Notes: generated by a model from the sequence alone, not told the origin. Shown: positions 13,463 through 62,174, numbered from the stretch's first letter. The stretch: 64,000 nucleotides of DNA from Aurelia coerulea (GCA_039566865.1 CM076955.1:15831501-15895500), one strand, 5' to 3'. Numbers and translations are program-made.

Positions 13463-13723
13463 GAATGGAAGATTGTCGTTAACTCAAGGGAAGTTGACTC
13501 AAGGAAGAGCAATGTTAACTCAAAGAATAGCTCGCCAAAGAAAGGCCTTTTTTAAGCAAATCAAGGACAATTTGCGATGTAAGTTTCAATGCAACATAAA
13601 AAAAGACTTAACAATGATACAGCATTGATGGAATGGAAGATTGAGATAAACTCAAGGGAAGTTGACTCAAGGAAGAGCAAAGTTAACTCAAAGAATAGCT
13701 CGCCAAAGAAAGGCCTTTTTTAA
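13463..13723 (+). repeat. Two-copy tandem repeat, period 168 bp
   Basis: The block from 'gaatggaaga' to 'aaaggccttttttaa' at 13463-13555 recurs at 13631-13723 with a few substitutions. Inside each copy 'aactcaa' is itself repeated three times. Confidence 0.8.
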
Positions 13724-13972
13724 ATGAATAAGAAATACGACAAGCGTGGAGTCAGAGTGCCTCAATTAGGCCTGCAACAACCAATATTGGTGAGCTTGTA
13801 TCTCAGAAAATTGAAAATCAAGCACTTGAACGTATGAGTTTGCGATGGGATTCTTCAGGATATCGTTGAGAGTGCCAAGAGTTAAAATTTGTCTAGATAC
13901 AGCTAAAGTTCGCTACATCGTTCTACTACTGGACAAAAATTACAGTCAACAAGATGTGACGCTACGCTTATT

Positions 13973-14036
13973 ATGCTACACTAGCCTGAGATCAGGCTCA
14001 CCGTTGGAGAGCCTGATCTCAGGCTAATGCTACACT
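13973..14036. mobile_element. 44-bp fold-back mini-element with 10-bp target duplication
   Basis: ATGCTACACT occurs at 13973-13982 and again at 14027-14036, flanking a 44-bp insert. The insert is a hairpin with arms 'agcctgagatcaggctc' and its near-complement around a loop of about 7 bases. Each arm is itself partly palindromic (GCCTGAGATCAGGC). It is too small to encode anything and must be mobilised in trans, if at all. Confidence 0.75.
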
Positions 14037-14039
14037 GAC

Positions 14040-15510
14040 CGTTCTCCAAGGAAGATTATCGGTTTATCTACGATCTACACGATCTACACAACGATGTTCG
14101 ACCGTCGACTATTCTGAATATATAACAGGGAGCAACTGGGGAAAGATAGCAATGCGATGTATACACTTACCTGCGATGTATAAAAAGGTAAGAGTATATA
14201 GCCTACGATGAAAACTGCATTGCGTATTACAACAACGACTATACGTATAATGACGAGATGTAAACATTCGACACCGTATTCTTTTGGTTGCTGTTCATAC
14301 ACTTTAAAAAAGGTAATTTTCTATTTTCACGACGCAAAATTGGCCATTACGCAAAATCAAACTCTGAAGATTTTAAAAGATTGCAGCATGATTTTGAACT
14401 GAAACGGTTCAACCTGGTTTACAGTGGGTCGTTAAAATCGCTGGAGTCGTCAAAGCTGTTGGAAATGAACGACTCAAAGCACCCACAAGACCGAATGTGA
14501 ACGGCAAAAACCCACTTGTTAAAGTTGTCAGGGTCGTCGATGAGTCTCAATTCTCCATTTATAGTAACGACTGCAACGTCTTCAACGATCTAATGAAAAC
14601 GAGGCTTAAACTGTACCGTCGACGAGATAATGCAACTTCAACTTATGGTTTAGCTCTCGTCGTAACGATTACTATCACCATAGGGATGTAATGGTAGTTT
14701 TACAACGTCGTTGACACGGTGCTATCTACCTTACAGGTAAAACAGTATACTTCCAAAACAGTAACCATGGGTAGTTAGACACTGCAGTTATGCTTCAGCG
14801 TGTATGCTTCTGCAGAGGAAAATTTACATCGCTCTGTGGAGGTTTCAAAAAATTCGCTACCCCCTCCACAGCACTATCAAATCATTCCTCCGCAGAAACA
14901 AAGCGGCGGTAATCAAGCGAAACTTTGTCGTCTAATCATCCATAAAGTAACAAGCAAGTATCAATTTTACGATAAACGTCGAAATTATGCGGGGTGATAG
15001 AGAAATAAATTCCACGAATACCGCATAATACTGTTATGTATTCATGAATCGAATTGAAGCATGATCTTTAAAAAATTCCGTCGTTGCTCCTATAGCAGTC
15101 TTATTCCTCCCTATGTCCATAGGGCCGTAAAGGTTGTCGATCACCGTCACTCAAATTTGCAAGACACTGGGATACAAGGAAAAGCTGGTACAGGGAAACA
15201 TAGAGGAAAGAAACTGCTATAGGAACTAGACTGATTACACGAGTCTCAGCTTTCCGCACTGAATTGGATTATGCTTATGGCTTCAAACTGAGACTCATGA
15301 CAATACAGCTTCAAAACGCAAACTAATTTGAGCTTCAAATTGTATGAGTGAAAATATAAACGTCAGATTTGAAACGTTGAACGAAGACATGGAATCACGT
15401 TGTCAGTCTATATAGGAACAACAACTACCGCGTTTCTCAACGAGCCATTATCACCCAGGGTCCTTTGCAGGCACGCTGAAATTTTGTCAAAAGAAATGGA
15501 AACGCGACCT
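14040..15510. other. Intergenic, no gene seen
   Basis: A possible MITE pair lies at 15085-15245 ('ctcctatagcagtc' and 'actgctataggaactagact' are inverted). Open frames at 14084-14997 overlap and lack domains. Confidence 0.4.
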
Positions 15511-15519
15511 CCGTTTTTC

Positions 15520-16060
15520 ATAGATACAGGCTAGCTGCGGCAAGAAGTTCCTTCGGATCTTACAACACTTTCCAGAGAGTTAAGCAACGGTAACTTTGCT
15601 CCAATTGACTTACGAACGGCTCAGTTTAAATGCACCAGTAAGTTTAATTTGCCTTGTTTCTCATTATTTTCATTTTTCGTTGGCTGATTTTGTTGTGTAA
15701 CAGAACAGTATAGCATTACAAGGGTTTTAATTTGCAACTTTGCAAATCAAAGTTTGCGTTTCAACCGTCGCTATTCAAAATGAAAGAAAAATCAGCTAAA
15801 ATGAATGAAAATAACGAGAAACAAAGCAAAAAGACCAATAACACTTGCCTGTGTGCAAACTAAACCATAGCTAACTCACTTTGCACAAAGTAGTCGATAA
15901 CAAATTCCCTGAAAGTTTTGAGATCCGAAGCAACTTCATACCACAGCTAGCAGTGTATCCACTGAGAACGGTGGTCGTTCTTTCTTTTTTCCTTCCCAAA
16001 ACTTTACCAGATTTGGACGCCCGATCCAAACCTTCTTTTGAGAAGTAAAAAGGTCCATGG
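15520..16060 (+). mobile_element. Fold-back element (plus copy of the 5616-6270 family)
   Basis: 'cagctagctgcggcaagaag' at the left and 'gcaacttcataccacagctag' at 15929 are imperfect inverted copies, as are the internal blocks 'tcattattttcatttttcg' and 'atgaatgaaaataacgag'. The same sequence is inverted at 5616-6270. No open frame in common is convincing. Confidence 0.6.
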
Positions 16061-17881
16061 CTCTTTAGCACCCATGATTTGAGGAGATATTCTGCAAGGA
16101 CGCGTGCGATCAAACAGCAGATTACGCAAACTGACGGCGGATGGGGAATAGACCTAGACTCATTACATAAGTCTCAGCATTGCTCATGAACGAATACAAG
16201 GAATCAAGTCTAGAATAGACCCAGAGATATCTTTCGCCAACGGAGCCAGCGATTATTTCTAGTCTACAGTTTATCCGGGTTAAAATTTACAGCTGGGGTA
16301 GAATGGGTGCATCCTTTTTAACGCATATTTTTTTTCTACTCGTGCTTGGTAATGAGGCTTTGGCTTCCTCGAAAGGTCTTGCATAAAGGAAGAAAAAGGG
16401 GCCTGATGACAGAAATTAGACTGATTACAGTTTGTCGTAAATTTCGCTCCTTGTACCAATATCTGAGTGAGTACTTAAATTCAATAGATAAGTACAGGTA
16501 GAAGTTTTCGTAAGTGCAAGCGAAAATTGGGACGAATTGTGATGAGTCTAGACAGAAATGTGGTATCGACGTAACAGGCCTGTGGGGTGAGCGGTTTGTA
16601 AAGTTTCCGTCAGGTGACTGAAGTTAAGCTCGGTCAAGTGAGGTCAAACTCCGGATGGGTGATCTCTCGGAGGCCTGACCTTGCAACTCACCTCGCCGTC
16701 CTTCGAAAGGGACGTCAAACTAGGGGTCCCTTGTCCCTTGCCTGGATGCGGCCTGCATAATGGGCTTAAATAAGCTTTAAGTAGCTACAAATACTCCCAG
16801 CCCACTTAGACATAAAATCACTACAAAAAATATGCGAAAAAGAAATTACTCATTTTAACCAACGCATCCACTTTATACCTAAAACCCCATTCGCAGCTCA
16901 AATCAAAGCAAGATACGATAACATCAGATCAACATCAACCGACGAATGCAGCTAAAATTGTTTATCCCCACTTCAGATCACGTGATTGTTCTCTTGATGA
17001 AACTTTCTTTTCAAACAGGTTACAAACTCCATACCATGAAAAGTGCGATGCGGGTAAATGTATCGTATTTCAGCAGATCAACAGATAGACATGATTTCCT
17101 AATTGCATGGTCACTTGACCTGAAGTGGGTATAAACAACGTTAAATAAATTTGTCTGCTGAATATGAAAAGAAACAGCAACGACGTTCGAAAAACGACTA
17201 AAGTTCGTATCAAAATGCGATGCCAACGAGGCACCCTGCCATAATTAAGTACTATCTTGCACAAGATGTTGGCAAAAGATATTATTATGATGAATGCGAT
17301 CCATAAGAAAATGGAATTGCTCAAGGAAATATTTCGGTATTGATATGATAATGTTTAAAGTTGCAACAACGATTAACGTCAATATGGTAATCATCTGGTA
17401 AACATCGTAAAATACGACATTACCTATTCGAACTTCGAACTTAACAATGGCGCGCAGCACGAAGTCAACATATAGCAAAATACAAATTGCTATGAGACGC
17501 ACTTGGTGTGAAGCGAAAATTTTTATTGATGCAAATGAATAGCACAGTTGAATGATAAAGAATGTCGTTTAAATTTTTTTGATACCTTCTTTCATTTTTG
17601 AGTTATCCACTGTTTTGTACGATTGGCTGATGACGTCATTTTGTTTGCAAAATATAAAGGAAGTATAGAAGGTTGGCCATGTTTCCAAAGAGAAATCTAA
17701 TTAAAAAACTTTGCACAATCAACATGCCTTTCTAAACATCATATTAAGTCATGAGACAATTTATATAACATCTATTCAGCCCAGCTGAAACATTTCTTAC
17801 AACTGTAACCTTTCAAAGATCAGATACAGTTATATTTCCATATTTTATCCTGGTAATTTGCAAACAAAATGACGTCATCAG
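15929..17881 (+). repeat. Tandem segmental duplication, copy 1 (unit about 1.97 kb)
   Basis: Starts at 'agcaacttcat' and ends at 'atgacgtcatcag'. The whole segment recurs at 17901-19852 with only scattered substitutions and an almost constant offset of 1971-1972. It contains a 5S-derived SINE, a pair of inverted 'cccacttcag' blocks (16967 and 17120) and hydrophobic short frames on the minus strand. Nineteen bases (17882-17900) separate the copies. Confidence 0.92.
16583..16760 (+). mobile_element. 5S rRNA-derived SINE (SINE3-like), copy 1
   Basis: Bases 16619-16680 resemble the internal promoter region of eukaryotic 5S rRNA: 'gaagttaagctcggtc' matches the A box and 'ggatgggtgatct' the C box. 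The distance from AAGTTAAGC to GGATGGG is 32 bases, the same as in 5S rRNA. The flanks are not 5S, so this is a SINE head and not an rRNA gene. A downstream 'gggacgtcaaactaggggtc' block fits a SINE body. Confidence 0.65.
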
Positions 17882-17900
17882 AAAGAGTTGGTTTGGAAAG

Positions 17901-19852
17901 AGCAACTTCATACCACAGCTAGCAGTGTATCCACTGAGAACGGTGGTCGTCCTTTCTTTTTTCCTTCCCAAAACTTTACCAGATTTGGACGCCCGATCCA
18001 AACCTTCTTTTGAGAAGTAAAAAGGTCCATGGCTCTTTAGCACCCATGATTTGAGGAGATATTCTGCAAGGACGCGTGCGATCAAACAGCAGATTACGCA
18101 AACTGACGGCGGATGGGGAATAGACCTAGACTCATTACATAAGTCTCAGCATTGCTCATGAACGAATACAAGGAATCAAGTCTAGAATAGACCCAGAGAT
18201 ATCTTTCGCCAACGGAGCAAGCGATTATTTCTAGTCTACAGTTTATCCGGGTTAAAATTTACAGCTGGGGTAGAATGGGTGCATCCTTTTTAACGCATAT
18301 TTTTTTCTACTCGTGCTTGGTAATGAGGCTTTGGCTTCCTCGAAAGGTCTTGCATAAAGGAAGAAAAAGGGGCCTGATGACAGAAATTAGACTGATTACA
18401 GTTTGTCGTAAATTTCGCTCCTTGTACCAATATCTGAGTGAGTACTTAAATTCAATAGATAAGTACAGGTAGAAGTTTTCGTAAGTGCAAGCGAAAATTG
18501 GGACGAATTGTGATGAGTCTAGACAGAAATGTGGTATCGACGTAACAGGCCTGTGGGGTGAGCGGCTTGTAAAGTTTCCGTCAGGTGACTGAAGTTAAGC
18601 TCGGTCAAGTGAGGTCAAACTCCGGATGGGTGATCTCTCGGAGGCCTGACCTTGCAACTCACCTTGCCGTCCTTCGAAAGGGACGTCAAACTAGGGGTCC
18701 CTTGTCCCTTGCCTGGATGCGGCATGCATAATGGACTTAAGTTAGCTTTAAGTAGCTAGAAATGCTCCCAGCCCACTTAGACATAAAATCACTACAACAA
18801 ACACGCGAAAAAGAAATTACTCATTTTAACCAACGCATCCTCTTTATACATAAAACCCCATTCGCAGCTCAAATCAAAGCAAGATACGATAACATCAGAT
18901 CAACATCAATAGACAAATGCAGCTAAAATTGTTTATCCCCACTTCAGATCACGTGATTGTTCTCTTGAGGAAACTTTCCTTTCAAACAGGTTACAAACTC
19001 CATACCATGAAAAGTGCGATGCGGGTAACTGTATCGTATTTCAGCAGATCAACAGATAGACATGATTTCCTAATTGCATGGTCACTTGACCTGAAGTGGG
19101 TATAAACAACGTTAAATAAATTTGTCTGCTGAATATGAAAAGAAACAGCAACGACGTTCGAAAAACGATTAAAGTTCGTATCAAAATGCGATACCAACGA
19201 GGCAACCTGCCATAATTAAGTACTATCTTGCACAAGATGTTGGCAAAGGATATTATTATGATGAATGCGATCCATAAGAAAATGGAATTGCTCAAGGAAA
19301 TATTTCGGTATTGATATGATAATATTTAAAGTCGCAACAACGATTAACGTCAATATGGTAATCATCTGGTAAACATCGTAAAATACGACATTACTTGTTC
19401 GAACTTCGAACTTAACAATGGCGCGCAGCACGAAGTCAACATATAGCAAAATATAAATTGCTATGAGACGCACTTGGTGTGAAGCGAAAATTTTCATTGA
19501 TGCAAATGAATAGCACAGTTGAATGATAAAGAATGTCGTTTAAATTTTTTTGATACCTTCTTTCATTTTTGAGTTATCCACTGTTTTGTACGATTGGCTG
19601 ATGACGTCATTTTGTTTGCAAAATATAAAGGAAGTATAGAAGGTTGGCCATGTTTCCAAAGAGAAATCTAATTAAAAAACTTTGCACAATCAACATGCCT
19701 TTCTAAACATCATATTAAGTCATGAGACAATTTATATAACATCTATTCAGCTCAGCTGAAATATTTCTTACAACTGTAACCTTTCAAAGATCAGATACAG
19801 TTATATTTCCATATTTTATCCTAGTAATTTGCAAACAAAATGACGTCATCAG
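17901..19852 (+). repeat. Tandem segmental duplication, copy 2
   Basis: Second copy of 15929-17881. Its right end runs on into the rest of a MITE (to 19984) that copy 1 lacks, so the right flank looks original and the junction at 17881-17901 is the duplication breakpoint. Confidence 0.92.
18552..18735 (+). mobile_element. 5S rRNA-derived SINE, copy 2
   Basis: Same sequence as 16583-16760, carried along by the 1.97-kb duplication. The A-box-like and C-box-like words keep their 32-base spacing. Confidence 0.65.
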
Positions 19853-19984
19853 CTGCAACTTAACATCAGTGGGTAACTTGAAAACAAAATGAGATATCAA
19901 AGAAATATAAACAGGATTCTTTATCATTCGACTGTGCCGTCCATTTGCATTAATAAAAATTTTCGCTTCAGGTCACCTTTAAGT
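19478..19984. mobile_element. MITE of about 500 bp with imperfect inverted ends
   Basis: Left end 'gtgtgaagcgaaaattttca' is matched in inverse by 'aaaattttcgcttcaggtca' at 19957-19976, and inner blocks ('gcaaatgaatagcacagttg', 'gaatgataaagaatg') pair with the right side. A truncated copy is at 17500-17881 and a diverged copy at 38104-38993. Confidence 0.65.
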
Positions 19985-20760
19985 CTATTAATACAACGAG
20001 ATGAAGTTCTACGATGGGATTTTCTTTGAAGGGAATCGACATAGCAAAAATCCGGTCCAGGCTATGTTAAAAATACATCGTATTGTATTTAATGGCTTGG
20101 GCAAGCGCCATTTCATAGTGTAGCTAAAGAAATAACATAGGTGCACGTGCACAAGTGTTTTTTCTCAAATTGCCAATGATTATGTGAAGGGCAACGACAA
20201 AGCGTTGCCACATAGTACGACTAAAACATAGACTATGATTAGAAATAACAACAGGAACACCTACAAGAGAATTTCCATTGCGTTGTTAAACTTCCAATCA
20301 GTTTGCGACCCTGACTGAAGATATCGACGCATGACTGAATATATCGATATGAAGCGAAAAACTCGAAGCTTAAAGGCAAACTGTCATGGCACTGATTGGG
20401 TAAATAAGACAATCAAAAAGAAAGAATTGGGCAAGCTTCAGCTATTTCAGTTAACACAGAAATAAATTCGATGATAACGATATGACTCTTTTCATTTGGG
20501 AAAGAATGCATGACGAATACAAACCCACAAGATCTTTCGTTATTGATTTCATCTGAACATCTAGCCAATCACATCCATGACAGTGTGCCTTTAATTCACA
20601 TTTGAAGCGTCCTATTTGACGCATTCCGGACGACAATGAAGAGCATTGATGCAATACCGATGCGACAAAGTTGGAATAATTGAACTTTATTGTTACGCAC
20701 GGTGAACTGATTATCTAAGTGTCAATTCAGTTTGAGTACCGTAGACTGACGATGGATGAC
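19985..20760. other. Intergenic, no gene seen
   Basis: Nothing supported. A segment at 20570-20700 ('ccaatcacatccatgacagt') recurs at 20880-21000, forming an imperfect direct repeat around the microsatellite. Confidence 0.4.
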
Positions 20761-20764
20761 CGTT

Positions 20765-20875
20765 ACCAGTACCATTACTATTACCATTACCATTACCGTT
20801 ACAGTTACCATTACCGATATTGTTACATTACCGTGAACTGACTATCTAAATGTCAATTACCATTACCGTTACAGT
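20765..20875 (+). repeat. (TTACCA/TTACCG)n microsatellite, first block
   Basis: Degenerate hexamer repeat of the type taccat/taccgt, interrupted by unique sequence. Confidence 0.85.
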
Positions 20876-21094
20876 TACGTTATCTAGCCAATCACATCCA
20901 TGACAGTGTGCATTTAATTCACACTTGAAGCGTCCTTCTTGACACATTCCGGATGACAATGAAGAGAATCGATGCAATACCAATGCGACAAAGCTGGAAT
21001 AATTGAAATTTATCGTGCCGCACCGCATTGCATCAGAAAATCGCCCTAAGTGTCAGTTTGAGTGTCAGTTTGAGTACAGTATACTTACGATGGA

Positions 21095-21262
21095 TGACCG
21101 TTACCACTACCATTAACATTTACCATTACTGTTACCATTACCAGTACCATTAACATTACCGTTACCATTACCATTACCGTTACCATTATCATTACCATTA
21201 CTGTTACCATTACCAGTACCATTACTGTTACCATTACCATTACCGTTACCGTTACCATCACC
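21095..21262 (+). repeat. (TTACCA/TTACCG)n microsatellite, second block
   Basis: Same hexamer family as the block at 20765, with T/G alternation at the sixth position. This is not the TTAGGG telomere repeat. Confidence 0.88.
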
Positions 21263-21289
21263 ATTATAGCGTTATGTTACCGTGAACTG

Positions 21290-24200
21290 ACTATCTTATC
21301 TGACTGCGATATTTGGATAGTTTAAGACTGAATATCTAAAACGTACCAATAAGGATAACGACAACACCCGTTGGTGACATCGATAACGTCTAATATTCTA
21401 ATTAATAATAGAGGGCCCACTAGCAGAAAGATTGGGAGACAATGAATAACAGAATACATCTTGACACTCTTAAAGGGAATCGACATAGTTAAAGCTGGCC
21501 CGGGCCAAGTTAAAAACATAATCTATTGTATTCAACAACTTTGACGCCTGCGGTTTCATTGTGTGGCGAAGGAAACAATGGGTTTGTGGGCGTTTCTTGA
21601 GCCTATTTATAGCAGCTTGTCGATATAGCTATGTCTATTCCCTTTAAACATATCCGTTTCAAAATAAACGACGCTGGCTCGCTGCTTGGATGCAAGCTGT
21701 CATCAAAAAGACTGAAGGAGAGAACAGGAAGACTGATTGAAGTTTCAGATTAGGATGAGATAGCACAGGTGTCAAATCTTTGAAAAGGCTACTCTAAATT
21801 CTTGAAAGCCAATTTCACTGCGACAAATCCTTCACTGGAAGACTAGAAATATCACGACAGGGTTTGCTGCAATGGCATAATTGCTTCATATGTAGAGAAT
21901 AAAATATACTGCCCACGCAGCATTCCCGACAAGTTTACAGCTGGCTAAGCCAATTTTAGTGCGATGCATATATGTCTCCTGAGAAAGCTGTCTAGTCGGG
22001 CCAGTCATGGCGAAACAAAGTTAAGTACCACCGATGAGTTAAAAAGACCACAATAAGGCAATTCCAGCATGAGTTAATGTTCTTAATACAAGCATGAACT
22101 TTCTTAGGCCGAATAATAACAGCAGAGATGGATAGTATAGTCAACCACCTGAAACTGTGAATGAAAGCTCATCCACACAAAGTCAAAAGCATCTCAGATC
22201 AACGACACTGAGAATCAGAATCAAAAACCCTGACCTGACAGCATAAGAGTCGGAGCAACTGCTGCTGTGGTTCTCTCGTCCGGGATTCCCGTTGTTCGGC
22301 ATCATGCGCCTATGCTGGCCTGACATCCAATGTGAAACAGATCCCAGCATTTACCAGTAACTAATCGTATTTGTAGCTTTTTGTAGTTATTTGCATGTTT
22401 TTATGTTAATAGCCACAGGGATAATCATTGTCTTTTGCTACCTGTGGTATCGTCCATGTGGTGTTGTATAGTCGTATAGAAATTAGAAAGTATAGTAGCG
22501 ATCCTATAAAAAGAATTTCATTTGCAACAGCGTGGGTAGCGCACCTCCAAGATTACTTCCCCCTGCAACTCAAAACTACTAAAACTCGCCTTCCTGAAGC
22601 AACGCAGAGTTGCCTCTCGATCGCCACTTGGTCGTGAAAATGTACCAAATTATTGTGAATATCAGGCAAAATTTCCCAGAATCTAGTGTTATTACACTGA
22701 TGCTAGTTGTCAATTCTCATTTAACAACAACACTGACACGACAACATAACAAATGTTTGAAGTGACTGTGGATTTACAGTACTTCGCAAAGGCCTCACAA
22801 GAGCAGTTACAACCCTCCACTCAACTCATGAAACTCATCAACCATTCTCAGTTTATGGTTTGATAAACCAGTCTTCAGTGGGCATAAAAGAGCTACTGTA
22901 TGCCCTTTTTATCCCAACATAGATGAAAAAGTTTCCAAAAAAGTTCTATAACACACATTATTACCTGACTGACGTTTCAAAAACGAGGCAATGCAAGAAT
23001 CCCGCCAATCCCATTGGTTAATCGTACATTTCCCGCGGTTTTCCCGTTGCCTTGTATAATACAATACAAGGACTGATTTAGACCTGTGAGATTTACAATA
23101 AACTTAAGCGACATGACAGTAACAAAATACGTTTGACTAAATGATATAAATCAAAGTTAGAAGCTATCAGGTAATAAAACTCGTACTAACCGGTTTTGTA
23201 GTTACACAGGAAAATATAAAGCCCTTGGTCTTATTGCACAGACCTCGCTGCTTTATATTTTCCTGTAAACACCAGACCGATTAGTATGCGCATAATGGTC
23301 TTTGGTATTCAAAATATGTCTCGAGAGGAACAACAAGAACAATGGCCATTGTCACCCCTCTAACGTGAAACACAAGAAAAAATTAATGAACAAAAGATGA
23401 CGTAAGTGAGCATACCGTACAAAGACATGGAAAGTATGGCATAAGGGTTGGCGATCTGTTTTGCGAGTAACAAAGCCTACTTCGTAATGCTACCTGTCTC
23501 ACCAACTAATGAGGAAAATCTAACAAAAAATGCTATTTAATGATTTAAAAAATTAACGATCTTCGCTGTACCCCTAACTTAGACTGCGTTCACACCATAC
23601 GTGCATAATTTGAAAAAGAGGCATGAAATTGTGACAGATAGGCCTCCAGTTTACACAAAACGGTACATTTGTTGGTGGCACAATTTGAAAAAAGCAGAAT
23701 ATGAAACGGAGATCTAAACAGCACAATTTGAAAATGGCGTCGTGAAAGCGAAGAGAACCGAACATTTTTCAACGCTTTCGCAACGAGGCTGATTGATTCT
23801 TTAGGCCCAGATGAATTTCTTTGTCGTCAAGATTCAGCCTGTTTGTCGCAGAGATTACAAAGAGATTAGTACTGGCAAAGCTTCTATCGTTCCTAAATTG
23901 CGCCGGTATCGTGCACTACCAGAAATGCTCCGTCACAATTGGTACAATCACAATTTTTGCCATGTTCAAATTGTGCCGGAATCGTGTGAAAGTAGTCTTT
24001 CTCTATCGAATAAAGAGATGAGCGAAGCCATAGCTATTACTACCGGGTGAATGAAAAAAATGTATACGTATTTGGTTGATTCAAGCTATGTAAATTTAAC
24101 TTCAATCAATGTCTAATCACTCTAAAATGTTCCTCGATAATTAACTTGAACATAGGTACCTCATTTGTTGGTATTGATGCTTTGAGAGCAGACATGTTAA

Positions 24201-25220
24201 TCTTGAAAGTTCAAATTTGCCTCTTTTTGTAAACGAGAGCTTTAGCCTTTTCAAATTCTTAAGACACAGCGTATAAATCAATGATAGCCTTGATAAAATT
24301 TGAAAAATATTACATCTCGTGTTATTCTGATTTTCAGAAGTCACCCATTGAGCAGTTTCTTAATTTTTCAATAAGTTCAGTTCTTAATTTTGATGTGTTT
24401 CAGGGGCTTGGTTAAGCCAAAAGACCGAAGCTCTGGTTTGCAGGTGGACGCAAATTTGAGCTTTCAAGATAGATATTTCTGCTCTCAAAGCACCAATACC
24501 AACAAACGAGGTATCTATGTTCAAGTTAACTATCGAGGAACATTTTGAGAGTGATTAGCCATTGACTAAAGCTAAATTCATATCGCAACCAAATCTGTAT
24601 ACTTTTTTGGGACACCCGGTATATTTGCAGTTTTTAAATATAGCAGCTATGTTTGTTTAAAGAAAAATTAATGTAAGAGGAGTTTTTTCTGATTCAAGGC
24701 AGATTCCTCCTGGAGAACTTTTCATAAATGAATGTACCGGGTGACTGACTGACTGACTGACTGACTGACCCAAAAAACAAAAAATTCACGAGCTAGATCG
24801 CACATAGCTTCGTGACAGCAAATGTTATGAACAAAACAAGGTATCAGCATATAGTTGAAGGGATTAGCTATCTTTTGAAATGTTGCTTGGCCAGAATAAA
24901 ATAAGACTACCCTCCCAAAAACCAGTTTCTAAAATATGGTACTTCATTTATGTTTTGGAAGATGTGAAAAAGCCCAACTCCAAATTTGTGTGGGGCACGA
25001 AATTTGAATAATGAGCAGAGATGTTTCATTTTGCAAACAACAGATTTCCATATCAACGTCTTCAACTCCTCTCTACGCTAAGTTTTCATAAAATCTTAAC
25101 TGGTAGAAGATGGCGATTATTTCATTCTAAATGAGAGATCTGGGATTTGAAATTTTCTTTAAATCTGGTTTTTGAATGGTAATAATAGCTCTACGTGACC
25201 TTGCAGATAGCCAACCCTTT
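21290..25220. other. Intergenic, no gene seen
   Basis: Contains a short inverted pair 'acaggaaaatataaagc' / 'gctttatattttcctgt' (23209-23268), a palindrome of 'ccttgtataatacaatacaagg' type at 23050, a pair of inverted blocks around 24150-24240 and 24450-24545 ending in TA-flanked 'gggacacccggta' text at 24610, and a GACT run at 24747-24770. Open frames at 23574-24344 have no domains. Confidence 0.4.
24745..24770 (+). repeat. (GACT)n microsatellite
   Basis: Six uninterrupted GACT units. Confidence 0.8.
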
Positions 25221-25617
25221 CACTTATCAAGGGTGTTAGGACACGGATATTTTAATTACGTATTTATTTACGTTGTTTTGATCTTCGTCTTGTTTTCTTG
25301 TCTTGTTTTCTTCTCTGTTCTGTTTCCTGTTGCTGATGTAAATACCTCGTGTTATTTGAATATATCTTCCTTGTATTCCTGTGTCTTAGCGTGCCTTCGT
25401 AGAAGAAAGGTTTCAAACAGCAATGCATTGCGGTTTGAAACCTTTCTTCTACGAAGGCGCGCTAAGACACAGGAATACAAGGAAGATATATTCAAATAAC
25501 ACGAGGCAGTTACATCAGCAAGAGGAAACAGAACAGAAAAGAAAACAAGACGAAGATCAAAACAACGTAAATAAATACGTAATTAAAATATCCGTGTCCT
25601 AACACCCTTGCACTTAT
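25221..25617. mobile_element. Fold-back MITE, 7-bp target duplication, copy 1
   Basis: CACTTAT at 25221-25227 and 25611-25617 flanks a 383-bp element (25228-25610) that begins CAAGGGTGTTAGGACACG and ends with its complement. The arms are about 180 bp each with a loop of about 20 bases, so the whole element is nearly one hairpin. A second copy with its own 7-bp duplication is at 52392-52863. It lies about 320 bp beyond the stop codon of the MARF1-like gene. Confidence 0.85.
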
Positions 25618-25936
25618 ATGGTGATACAAAGCATTTGTCAATAGCTTTTGAATATATAAAGCTACAATCTCTTACAAAAGTATTGGACCCCTGTTGAAAA
25701 ATTCGAATTTTTGTTCCCCCTCCCCCAGTTTCAATGTTGATTGCCTGGCAAAGAGGTGTTTTTCATGCAGATCCACCAAAAGAATGATTCGCCCATGCAA
25801 ACTAAATTGAAATGGGGGAGGGGCGACAATATTTCCGAAGACCATAGATTGTCGTAGTGGTTCAACACTTTTGCAAGAGATTGTAGTGATTTAACTCACG
25901 ACGTTTTTTCTTATTCATTCGGTGGACAAAGGTTTC

Positions 25937-62174
<36,238 letters not shown>

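Noticed and set aside
16617..16690. A 5S rRNA gene
   Set aside because: Only the internal promoter part matches; the 5' and 3' stems of 5S are absent.
17070..17502. A membrane protein gene on the minus strand (and its copy at 19041-19497)
   Set aside because: Hydrophobic stretches only, overlapping frames, no splice-consistent model and no recognisable family; the AT-rich repeat explains them.
20765..21262. Telomere-like repeat
   Set aside because: The hexamer is TTACCA/TTACCG, not TTAGGG or its complement CCCTAA.
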